Source: DASRHK01 sp035650495 (GTDB lineage: Bacteria; Pseudomonadota; Gammaproteobacteria; Nevskiales; Nevskiaceae). Taken from it: DNA of 12,446 nt. Below, in pieces: positions 1 through 5,097 of this stretch. The translations under genes and the position numbers were made by a program. The stretch is taken from NCBI GenBank assembly GCA_035650495.1, contig DASRHK010000111.1:1-12446 (forward strand), given 5' to 3'. How positions within the stretch are numbered: the first letter of the stretch is position 1; each line of letters opens with the position of its first letter. The notes under the pieces were generated by a model. That model did not search any database. It was not told the origin of the DNA and worked only from the letters and a program-made list of their open reading frames with translations.

Positions 1-915
1 TCAAGCCGCACGCGTCTTCCCCGCCCCGAAATTCCTGAGCTCGAGCGTTTGCCGCATCTCCGACGGCGTCGCGACCTCGGCGCCGAGGTCCTCGATGATC
101 CGGCGCGCACGCTCGACCAGCTGGCCATTCGTCGCGAACACGCCGCGGTCGAGATAGAGGTTGTCTTCGAGGCCGACGCGCACGTGCCCGCCGAGCAGCA
201 CCGCGAGCGCCGCCATCGGGAATTCCTGCTGCGCGATGCCCATGCCGGTCCAGTGCGCGCCGGGCGGCAGCTGATTGCGCAGGTACACCATCGATTCTGG
301 ATCCGACGGCGAGCCCCACTTCACGCCGAGCACGAACTGGAAGAAGGGCGGCGCGTCGATCACGCCCTCTTCGATGAGCTGCTTGCCGAACCAGACGTCG
401 CCGGCCTCGAAGCACTCGAGCTCCGGCTTCACGCCGATCTGCTGGAAGCGTCGCGCCATGCCGCGCAGCGTGCGCGTGGTGTTGAGGTAGACGAACTCGA
501 CCGGACCTTCGACTTGGTTGCCCGTGGTGATGTCGAGCGAGGCGATCTCCGGCAGGCATTGCTCGAGATGCTTCACGCGCTCGGCGACGCCGATCACGTC
601 GGACTCGGGAAGCGCGCGGCGCTCGTCCTCGGGATCGGGGAACAGCATGGCGCCGAGCCCGCAGGTGAGATTGATCACGATCTCGGTGCCCGCATCGCGG
701 ATGCGATCGACGACTTCCTTGAACAGCGCCGGATCGCGCGAGCCCGCGCCGGTCTCGGGATGGCGCACGTGGATGTGCGCGCACGAAGCGCCGGCCTTTG
801 CAGCTTCCGCAACGGCGGCGGCGATCTGCTTCGGCGTCACGGGAAAATCCGGATGGCGCGGGTTGAACGGCGCGTTGCCGGTCACCGCGCAGGTCAGCAT
901 CACCTTGCGCTTCAT
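1..915 (-). CDS. BKACE-family (DUF849) beta-keto acid cleavage enzyme
   Basis: A 304-residue protein, complete (TGA at bases 3-1), of the family first known as 3-keto-5-aminohexanoate cleavage enzyme. Members condense a beta-keto acid with acetyl-CoA and split the product into acetoacetate and a new CoA ester, using a zinc ion in a TIM barrel; they act in the cytosol. Visible family marks: the N-terminal strand VMLTCAVTGN (5-14), the metal pair H47-x-H49 in HIHVRHPETG, and RVGLED at 246-251, where R246, E250 and D251 match the spacing of Arg226, Glu230 (zinc) and Asp231 in the characterised Kce. Length is normal for the family. The start is ATG with AGGGG just upstream. The substrate cannot be read from sequence; the family covers dehydrocarnitine, 3-keto-5-aminohexanoate and others, and no carnitine or lysine gene is nearby to decide. 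It lies 66 bp downstream of a small ORF on the same strand, with a repeat-like palindrome in between. Confidence 0.92.
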   Translation of the reverse strand: MKRKVMLTCAVTGNAPFNPRHPDFPVTPKQIAAAVAEAAKAGASCAHIHVRHPETGAGSRDPALFKEVVDRIRDAGTEIVINLTCGLGAMLFPDPEDERRALPESDVIGVAERVKHLEQCLPEIASLDITTGNQVEGPVEFVYLNTTRTLRGMARRFQQIGVKPELECFEAGDVWFGKQLIEEGVIDAPPFFQFVLGVKWGSPSDPESMVYLRNQLPPGAHWTGMGIAQQEFPMAALAVLLGGHVRVGLEDNLYLDRGVFATNGQLVERARRIIEDLGAEVATPSEMRQTLELRNFGAGKTRAA

Positions 916-969
916 GAGTCCCCCTCGCCCACGGCGGGCGAAGGTCTCAGCGTGCCGCGGCGACGCGGC
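916..969. repeat. degenerate GC-rich interspersed palindromic repeat (SPSPT..GEG type)
   Basis: Between the small ORF and the BKACE gene the plus strand reads, in one frame, as SPSPTAGEG followed by PRRRG, the signature of a dispersed repeat common in beta- and gamma-proteobacteria. It contains a palindrome: CCCTCGCCC (922-930), a 5-base loop, then GGGCGAAGG (936-944), 9-bp arms with one mismatch. On the minus strand the outer edge of the element supplies the AGGGG Shine-Dalgarno sequence of the BKACE gene. Identification as a repeat rests on recognition of the motif and on the second, more degenerate copy inside the pyruvate carboxylase gene at 7021-7104. Confidence 0.5.
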
Positions 970-981
970 TATTACCAGCCG

Positions 982-1167
982 TTATCTCTGATCGGCGAGA
1001 AGACTAAGACTGCGCTCATCACGCCGCATCGCGCGCGCCTGCAGCACGCAGGCGAGGAACTGTGCGTCGTTCGCGGCCTGCACCGGATCGACCGCCAGCG
1101 CAAGGCGCAGCGCCTCGCGCAGCCAGGCCGACAGCGCGTCGTTCTCGAGGACTTCTTTTTCCAGCAT
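982..1167 (-). CDS. small hypothetical protein, 61 residues
   Basis: A 61-residue ORF, beginning MLEKEVLEND and ending SLLADQR, that I do not recognise. It has no signal peptide or membrane segment and looks helical and amphipathic (repeated A/L-rich heptad-like stretches such as LREALRLALAV), so a small cytosolic helical protein is the best description. The ATG at 1167 is chosen because GGGGA lies 6 bases upstream; an in-frame GTG at 1179 would add four residues but would sit inside that Shine-Dalgarno sequence. Upstream lie a strong hairpin (1187-1220) and a PmrA/QseB-type box (1285-1301) oriented to drive it. The neighbouring kinase ends at 1311 on the same strand, so it could also be read through from the two-component operon. 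Codon use fits the surroundings. It could be non-coding leader of the BKACE gene instead; the box and ribosome site argue for a real gene. Confidence 0.5.
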   Translation of the reverse strand: MLEKEVLENDALSAWLREALRLALAVDPVQAANDAQFLACVLQARAMRRDERSLSLLADQR

Positions 1168-1186
1168 CGCTTTCCCCACAAAGTCG

Positions 1187-1220
1187 AGCGCGGCGGAAGG
1201 ATTGGGACTTCCGCCGCGCT
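1187..1220 (-). terminator. 13-bp perfect hairpin between the kinase gene and the small ORF
   Basis: AGCGCGGCGGAAG (1187-1199) and CTTCCGCCGCGCT (1208-1220) are perfect inverted repeats around an 8-base loop. On the minus strand the bases after the stem are CGACTTTGTGGGG, a poor U-tract, so it is only a weak candidate for an intrinsic terminator of the regulator-kinase operon. It ends 19 bases before the small ORF start, so it may equally be a 5' untranslated stem acting on that ORF, or a protein-binding palindrome. Confidence 0.4.
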
Positions 1221-1284
1221 GACTCCTTCACCACCACAAACCACGAACATCTCCCACCACCGGGGACCACGTTACGGCGCGGAC

Positions 1285-1301
1285 CTTAAGCGTGTCTTAA
1301 A
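1285..1301 (-). promoter_or_regulatory. candidate PmrA/QseB-type box facing the small ORF
   Basis: On the minus strand this reads TTTAAG-ACACG-CTTAAG, an exact match to the YTTAAG-N5-YTTAAG tandem site bound by PmrA/QseB-type regulators. It starts 10 bp beyond the kinase stop codon and 118 bp upstream of the small ORF. Ten bases after the proximal half-site is TAACGT, a possible weak -10, a spacing reasonable for an OmpR-family activator overlapping the -35 region. The site is seen directly; binding and direction are inferred. Confidence 0.5.
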
Positions 1302-1310
1302 AGCCTGACG

Positions 1311-2603
1311 TCAGCCGGGCAGCGTGACCGAAACCTTCAACCCGCCGAGCTTCGACTCGCCGAGCGCGACGCTTCCGCGGTGGCGCGAAACGACGTTACG
1401 CACGATCGACAGCCCGAGGCCGGTGCCGTCCTCCGTCGTGTTGCGGCCGCGATAGAAGCGATCGAAGACGCGCTCGCGCTCGTAGGGCTGGATGCCGGGT
1501 CCCGAATCCTCGACTTCGATGCAAGCCGCTGCGTTCTCGCTGGCGAGACGCACGAGCACATGACCGCCGCGCGGCGTGTAGCGGATCGCGTTGTCGACCA
1601 GATTGCGCACCAGCGCACGCAACGATTCGGCATGACCGACGAGCTCGACCTCGTCGCGCGGCTCGAACGCGAGCTCGATCCCGCGCGCGATCGAGAAGCT
1701 CGCGCACTCGGTGATCGCTTCGCGCACGACGTCGCCGAGCTTCAGCTTCACCGGTGCGGTCGTGGTCGCGCCCGGCTCGTTGCGCGCGAGCGTCAGCAGC
1801 TGCTGGACGAGATTGGTCGCGCGCTCGACGCCGGCGAGCAGCTTCGCGCGCGTCTCGGCACCTTCGCGCTCGCCCTTGGCGCCTTCGAGCAGCTGCACCT
1901 GCAGGCGCAGCGCCGTCAGCGGCGATCGCAACTCGTGCGCAGCGTCGCCGATGAAGCTGCGCTGCACCTGGAACGCGGCGCTCAGACGCTCCAGCAGCCG
2001 ATTCACTTCCGCGACGATCGGCGCGATCTCCTGCGGCAAGCCTTCCGTGCGCAGCGGCGCGAGCGTGTCGGCGTCGCGGCTGCGCACTTCCGCGACCACG
2101 CGCTTGATCGGCTCCAAGGTCCGCACGACGATGAGCCAGATCGCGACCGCGACGAGCGGCGTGAGCAGCAGCAGTGGCGCGATCGTCTTCAGCGCGATCG
2201 TGCGCGCGAGTCGCTCGCGGATGCCGGCGAGCTGCGCGACGAGGATGATCCGGCGCGGCGTCTCGATCTGGAACGCGCGCCAGCGCTGATCCTCGACCTG
2301 CAGATTCGCGTAGCCCTCGGGGATGTCCTCCGGGAAGCGCAGGCCTTTGGGCGATTCGTACACCGGCGTGCCGTCCTTGTTCCAGACCTGCACGGCGAAG
2401 TCCTCGCCTTGCGGCGAGATCGGCGTGTCGGGCGCGGCCTGCCCTTGCGCGCGCAGCGAGAGCGCCATCTGTTGCAGCTGATAGTCGAGCAGGAGGCTCG
2501 TCGACACTTCCGCGCGCTGATAGGTCAGGAACACGGCGAGGCCGTCGACCGCGATGACCAGCGCGATCAGGCCTGCGAGCAGCCGCCGCCGGACCGAGAT
2601 CAT
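1311..2603 (-). CDS. sensor histidine kinase, QseC/PmrB-like
   Basis: A 430-residue inner-membrane kinase. Order: TM1 about 8-28, periplasmic sensor of about 110 residues (29-140), TM2 about 141-160, HAMP linker 161-210, dimerisation and phosphoacceptor domain with AAHELRSPL (His223), and an ATPase domain with N box NLVDNAIRY (334-342), G1 DSGPGI (366-371), F box VFDRFYRG and G2 GTGLGL (393-398). All catalytic motifs are intact. It autophosphorylates on His223 and passes phosphate to the response regulator encoded just upstream, whose TGA overlaps this ATG (ATGA at 2603-2600), so the two are translationally coupled. The frame stays open far upstream, but that stretch runs antisense through the regulator and other genes; MISVRRRLLAG is the natural start. 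The short sensor domain has no cluster of acidic residues like the ExxE iron motif of PmrB that I can point to, so the signal is unknown. QseC, PmrB and TctE types are not separable by eye. Confidence 0.95.
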   Translation of the reverse strand: MISVRRRLLAGLIALVIAVDGLAVFLTYQRAEVSTSLLLDYQLQQMALSLRAQGQAAPDTPISPQGEDFAVQVWNKDGTPVYESPKGLRFPEDIPEGYANLQVEDQRWRAFQIETPRRIILVAQLAGIRERLARTIALKTIAPLLLLTPLVAVAIWLIVVRTLEPIKRVVAEVRSRDADTLAPLRTEGLPQEIAPIVAEVNRLLERLSAAFQVQRSFIGDAAHELRSPLTALRLQVQLLEGAKGEREGAETRAKLLAGVERATNLVQQLLTLARNEPGATTTAPVKLKLGDVVREAITECASFSIARGIELAFEPRDEVELVGHAESLRALVRNLVDNAIRYTPRGGHVLVRLASENAAACIEVEDSGPGIQPYERERVFDRFYRGRNTTEDGTGLGLSIVRNVVSRHRGSVALGESKLGGLKVSVTLPG

Positions 2604-3256
2604 GCGCCGACGCAGTAGCCGACGCCGCGCAGCGTGCGGATGAAATCGGCGCCGAGCTTGCGGCGCAGCGCGTGGACGTACACCTCGACCGCGTTGCTCG
2701 CGACCTGATCGCTCCAGCTGTAGATGCGGTCCTCGAGCTGCTGGCGCGACAGCACGGCGCCGGGTCGCAGGAGCAACGCTTCGAGCACCGCGAACTCCTT
2801 GGCCGACAGCGACACCAGCACGTCGTCTTTCCACACCGTGCGCGTCACCGTGTCCATGCGCACGCCGCGATGCTCGATGGTCGGCGTCGCGCGGCCGGCG
2901 CTGCGCCGGCGCAGCGAGCGCATGCGGGCGATGAGCTCGTCGAGGTCGAACGGCTTGACCAGGTAATCGTCGGCGCCGGCGTCGAGGCCGGCGACGCGGC
3001 TGCGGACTTCGTCGCGCGCGGTGAGCACGATCACCGGCGTCGTCGCATCGCGCGCGCGGAATTCCCTGAGCAGGTCGAGACCGTCGCGACGCGGCAGCCC
3101 GAGGTCGAGGAGCACGATGTCGAAGCGCAGGCTGCGCAGCGTCTCGGCGGCGACCTGGCCGTCGCGCAGCCAGTCGGCCGAGTAGCCTTCGCGGCGCAGC
3201 GCAGTCAGCACGCCGTCCGCGATCATCGTGTCGTCCTCGATCAGCAGCGCTCGCAT
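2600..3256 (-). CDS. OmpR-family response regulator, QseB/PmrA-like
   Basis: A 218-residue transcription factor. The receiver has the acidic pair E7/D8-D9, phosphoacceptor Asp51 in VLLDLGLPRRDG, Thr79 in VIVLTAR and Lys101 in YLVKPFD. The C-terminal winged helix carries LSAKEFAVLEALL and the recognition stretch SNAVEVYVHALRRKLG, ending IRTLRGVGY, typical of the QseB/PmrA/TctD branch. It is the partner of the kinase that follows with a 4-bp overlap. A perfect CTTAAG-N5-CTTAAG box lies 41 bp upstream, the kind of site this branch binds, which suggests autoregulation. The start MRALLIEDD is fixed by family alignment; the preceding bases (GGCCGCCCC) offer no clear Shine-Dalgarno sequence, so translation initiation may be weak or depend on another feature. 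Another ATG 16 bases upstream is out of frame. Subfamily assignment is confident; the exact orthologue is not. Confidence 0.96.
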   Translation of the reverse strand: MRALLIEDDTMIADGVLTALRREGYSADWLRDGQVAAETLRSLRFDIVLLDLGLPRRDGLDLLREFRARDATTPVIVLTARDEVRSRVAGLDAGADDYLVKPFDLDELIARMRSLRRRSAGRATPTIEHRGVRMDTVTRTVWKDDVLVSLSAKEFAVLEALLLRPGAVLSRQQLEDRIYSWSDQVASNAVEVYVHALRRKLGADFIRTLRGVGYCVGA

Positions 3257-3297
3257 GGGGCGGCCAGCATGGTCCGCTGCCAGACTGCGGGCAACCC

Positions 3298-3314
3298 CTT
3301 AAGTCAGTCTTAAG
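3298..3314. promoter_or_regulatory. PmrA/QseB-type box in the divergent promoter region
   Basis: CTTAAG-TCAGT-CTTAAG: two perfect half-sites with 11-bp centre-to-centre spacing, the classic PmrA/QseB tandem box. Because each half-site is its own reverse complement, the site reads the same both ways and could serve the regulator gene (start 3256, leftward) and the divergent operon (start 3492, rightward). Ten bases beyond the box on the plus strand is TAGGCT, and on the minus strand CAGTCT, both weak -10-like hexamers at the same distance as for the box at 1285-1301. CTTAAG is rare in DNA of this GC content, and I find it only in these two sites. Confidence 0.65.
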
Positions 3315-3480
3315 AATCGACGCATAGGCTCGGATTGCGCTCGGCCAGCGGGGCTCGCAAACCCCCAGTTGTGACCCCAAGACCCATGTCTGCGGGCGAC
3401 GTTGGCCGGCGCATTGCGGTGTCCTCCAGTAGGGGGCGGCGCGGCGAAGCAACTCCCATTCTTCGCCGCGTCTTTTATTT
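3315..3480 (+). promoter_or_regulatory. leader or small-RNA candidate ending in an intrinsic terminator
   Basis: This 166-bp stretch between the divergent box and the winged-helix gene has no convincing ORF. It has G/C blocks that can pair (GGGG at 3350-3353 with the CCCCC that follows 8 bases later) and ends in a strong terminator. As no plus-strand gene lies upstream, that terminator can only act on RNA started within this leader, which suggests either an attenuated 5' untranslated region or a free-standing sRNA of up to about 160 nt. I could not match it to a riboswitch class I know. Confidence 0.4.
3440..3480 (+). terminator. intrinsic terminator/attenuator before the membrane-protein operon
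   Basis: CGCGGCGAAG (3440-3449), an 11-base loop, CTTCGCCGCG (3461-3470), then TCTTTTATTT (3471-3480). A perfect 10-bp GC-rich stem followed by a T-rich tract on the plus strand is the standard intrinsic terminator layout. The minus strand has no U-tract beyond the stem, so it is one-directional. The T-tract ends 11 bp before the ATG at 3492. Confidence 0.7.
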
Positions 3481-3491
3481 CTGGACGAAGG

Positions 3492-3875
3492 ATGGATCCG
3501 ACCAGCTTGCCGCCTGACCTCGTGCAGTTCCTGCACGCCCGCATCGACAGCGTCCCCGAGCTCGAGGCGCTGCTGCTGATGCACGGGAATCCCGCCGTCG
3601 CATGGGACAGCGGCGCCCTCGCGGAGCGGCTCTACGTCTCCGTCCGCGAGTCCGCGCTCATCCTCGCCAAGCTCGCGCGCCTGGGCCTCGTCACCGCCGC
3701 CGAAGGCCACGCCTTCCGATTCGATCGCGCGTCCGGCGATGCGGCGACCGTCGAGCGCCTCGCGCAGAGCTACCAGAAGCATCTGTCGATGATCGCGCGG
3801 ATCATCCACGACAAGCCCGCGCTCGGCCTGCGCGAGTTCGCCCAGGCGTTCACCGTCAAGCGACGGGAGGACTGA
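3492..3875 (+). CDS. small winged-helix-like protein, first gene of a membrane-protein operon
   Basis: A 127-residue soluble protein I cannot name. Residues about 38-78 (from WDSGALAERLYVS to LVTAAEGHAFRFD) look like a winged helix: a helix-turn-helix with SGALAERLYVS and ESALILAKLARLG, then a short beta wing. The C-terminal third is helical (SYQKHLSMIARIIHDK) and may mediate dimerisation or partner binding. No membrane segment is seen. The ATG at 3492 is chosen because any longer start would place the terminator at 3440-3480 inside the coding sequence; GGA at 3483-3485 is a modest Shine-Dalgarno match. It is followed after one base by the first three-helix membrane gene, so these are co-transcribed. 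A transcriptional or adaptor role for the downstream membrane proteins is inference from the fold and the operon; it could also be a protein-interaction domain without DNA binding. Confidence 0.75.
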   Translation: MDPTSLPPDLVQFLHARIDSVPELEALLLMHGNPAVAWDSGALAERLYVSVRESALILAKLARLGLVTAAEGHAFRFDRASGDAATVERLAQSYQKHLSMIARIIHDKPALGLREFAQAFTVKRRED

Positions 3876-3876
3876 C

Positions 3877-4140
3877 ATGGAAGCTTTCGTCTATGCGTTC
3901 ATCGCGCTGATCGCTGGGATCTGCGCAGTCCTGCTCGCGCGAGGCTACCTGCGCTCGCGCGCACCGATGCTGTTCTGGAGCGCGCTGTGCTTCGCCGGGC
4001 TGACGGCGTCGAACGCGATCCTGTTCGCCGATCTCGTGATGTTCCCCGAGGTCAGCCTGTTCACGCTGCGCATGGTGGTGACCGCGGTGTCGCTGGCGCT
4101 GCTGGTCTACGGCTTCATCTGGGACGGATCGAAATCATGA
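3877..4140 (+). CDS. DUF5985-like small membrane protein, copy A
   Basis: An 87-residue inner-membrane protein with three predicted helices, about 4-21, 31-55 and 63-82, and a short tail (WDGSKS). Between helices 1 and 2 is a basic loop (ARGYLRSRAP) and between 2 and 3 the acidic MFPEVSLF. I recognise the layout as DUF5985, a family of unknown function usually found as adjacent pairs. A strong GGGAGG Shine-Dalgarno sequence lies at 3865-3870, inside the end of the preceding gene. Its TGA overlaps the next ATG (ATGA, 4137-4140), so the two copies are coupled and probably form a complex together. No catalytic motif is visible. Confidence 0.8.
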   Translation: MEAFVYAFIALIAGICAVLLARGYLRSRAPMLFWSALCFAGLTASNAILFADLVMFPEVSLFTLRMVVTAVSLALLVYGFIWDGSKS

Positions 4141-4400
4141 TCACGGGATTCCTGATCGGCATCATCTTCGCGCTCTACATGATCGGGGCGCTGTTCTTCC
4201 TGAAGTTCTGGATGCGCACGCGCGATCGACTGTTCGTCGCCTTCGCGGCTGCGTTCGTGATCGAGGGCCTGAACCGCCTGCGCTTCCTGGTGGTGCCGGA
4301 TCCGGAAGAAGGCAGCTTCGGCATCTACGCGGTGCGCATCATCGCGTTCTCGCTGATCGCGGCGGCGATCATCGCCAAGAACATGCAGCAGAAGAACTGA
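4137..4400 (+). CDS. DUF5985-like small membrane protein, copy B
   Basis: An 87-residue protein, exactly the length of copy A and with the same three-helix layout (about 2-24, 32-52 and 63-82), but little residue identity. Loop 1 is basic (KFWMRTRDR) as in copy A (RGYLRSRAP), and loop 2 is acidic (VPDPEEGS) as in copy A (MFPEVS), which supports common descent. The positive-inside rule gives both proteins the same topology, N terminus outside with loop 1 in the cytosol. The start is set by the ATGA overlap with copy A. It is the last gene of the three-gene operon; the next gene (4410-4595) converges on it. Its function is unknown; a membrane-associated partner of the winged-helix-like protein is a guess from the operon. 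Confidence 0.8.
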   Translation: MITGFLIGIIFALYMIGALFFLKFWMRTRDRLFVAFAAAFVIEGLNRLRFLVVPDPEEGSFGIYAVRIIAFSLIAAAIIAKNMQQKN

Positions 4401-4401
4401 G

Positions 4402-4431
4402 CCCGGAGCTCAGCCTTTGTGCTGCTTCGGG
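4402..4431. terminator. weak hairpin at convergent gene ends
   Basis: CCCGGAG (4402-4408) pairs with CTTCGGG (4425-4431) with one G-T step, and CAGC (4411-4414) with GCTG (4421-4424), leaving a 2-base bulge and a 6-base loop. It lies where the DUF5985 operon (plus) and the small membrane-protein gene (minus) meet, overlapping the latter's stop. No good U-tract follows on either strand, so a shared terminator is only a possibility. Confidence 0.3.
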
Positions 4432-4595
4432 TCGGTCGCGACGCCCGACAGCGGCGTCTCCTTGCTGCCCGGTGCGACCGGGGTCGCCTTGCCGTCGCGC
4501 GTCTTCTTGCGCCGGCCGGCGACGAAAATGAGGAAGACGAAACCGATCAGGGCGATGCCGGATAGAAGGTAAAGAGGATTGGCGAGGCCTTCCAT
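4410..4595 (-). CDS. small single-helix membrane protein, 61 residues
   Basis: A 61-residue ORF: short N terminus (MEGLANP), one strong membrane helix (about 8-27, LYLLSGIALIGFVFLIFVAG), then a basic stop-transfer patch (RRKKTRDGK) and a hydrophilic tail rich in K, P and T. The positive patch predicts N-out, C-in topology. I do not recognise a named family. The open frame extends further upstream, but those residues run antisense through the receiver gene and have no membrane character; ATG at 4595 is the natural start, with GGAG about 13 bases upstream, which is longer than ideal. Membrane segment plus positive patch makes chance translation unlikely. It converges on the DUF5985 operon and is divergent from the receiver at 4731. 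Confidence 0.65.
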   Translation of the reverse strand: MEGLANPLYLLSGIALIGFVFLIFVAGRRKKTRDGKATPVAPGSKETPLSGVATDPKQHKG

Positions 4596-4730
4596 GACGG
4601 GGTTTTGACTCCGAGCTCGAGCATCGGTTCGATTCCGCCGCCGCCCGGCGACAGTGCTTGAAACCGCCATCGATGGAAGGCAAGCTGTCGCCATCGGATC
4701 GCGGGGGCGATCGCACTTTGATTCGACTCC

Positions 4731-5093
4731 ATGCCGAGCCCTCGCCGCGTGTTGGTCGTCGACGACAACCGCACCGTCGCCAAAACCGTCGCCACCCTGG
4801 TTCGCCTGCTCGGCCACTACTGCACGTGCGCCTTCGACGCGCGCACGGCGCTGGAGATGGCTGCCGACTTCCAGCCCGACGTGATCCTGATGGACCTGCG
4901 GATGCCGGACATGGACGGCTTCGCCGCGGCCCGCGCGCTGCGCGAGGCGGGATGCAACGCGAAGATCGTCGCGATCACCGGCTTCAGCGAAGCGGTGTTC
5001 GACGAGCGCCCGCTCGACGTCGGCTTCGACGGATTCCTGACCAAGCCCGCGACCGCCGAGCAGATCAGCGCGGTCGTCGCCGAGCTGGCCTGA
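4731..5093 (+). CDS. stand-alone receiver-domain response regulator
   Basis: A 120-residue CheY-type receiver without an output domain. It shows the acidic pair D11-D12, phosphoacceptor Asp55 in VILMDLRMPDMDGF, Thr83 in VAITGFS and Lys105 in GFLTKPAT, so it should accept phosphate from a histidine kinase, most likely a hybrid kinase, and act through protein contacts. No kinase lies beside it; the nearest (1311-2603) has its own dedicated partner. The ATG at 4731 is the only sensible start (MPSPRRVLVVDD), though no clear Shine-Dalgarno sequence precedes it. It ends 4 bp before the pyruvate carboxylase stop on the other strand, leaving no room for a terminator. It is a close paralogue of the partial receiver at 12210-12446 (about 38 of 59 residues identical by my count), sharing KPATAEQI after the conserved lysine. 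Confidence 0.92.
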   Translation: MPSPRRVLVVDDNRTVAKTVATLVRLLGHYCTCAFDARTALEMAADFQPDVILMDLRMPDMDGFAAARALREAGCNAKIVAITGFSEAVFDERPLDVGFDGFLTKPATAEQISAVVAELA

Positions 5094-5097
5094 AGCG

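Noticed and set aside
972..1250. A 92-residue minus-strand frame overlapping the small ORF
   Set aside because: Cysteine- and arginine-rich composition, spans the hairpin at 1187-1220, and lacks a ribosome site; the 61-residue frame has a better start.
49..1308. A 419-residue plus-strand open frame opposite the BKACE gene
   Set aside because: Low-complexity R/H/E/A-rich composition typical of antisense frames in GC-rich genes; it overlaps a well-supported enzyme.
1380..2618. A 412-residue plus-strand open frame opposite the kinase
   Set aside because: Antisense shadow, dominated by R, D, Q and H with no recognisable domain.
1311..3878. An 855-residue open frame on the minus strand
   Set aside because: Only its last 430 residues (from 2603) are the kinase; the rest is arginine- and alanine-rich out-of-frame translation across the regulator gene and the divergent operon.
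4626..4636. GGTTCGATTCC, which looks like a tRNA T-loop
   Set aside because: The flanking bases pair at only 3 of 5 T-stem positions, and no acceptor or anticodon arm or CCA end can be built around it.
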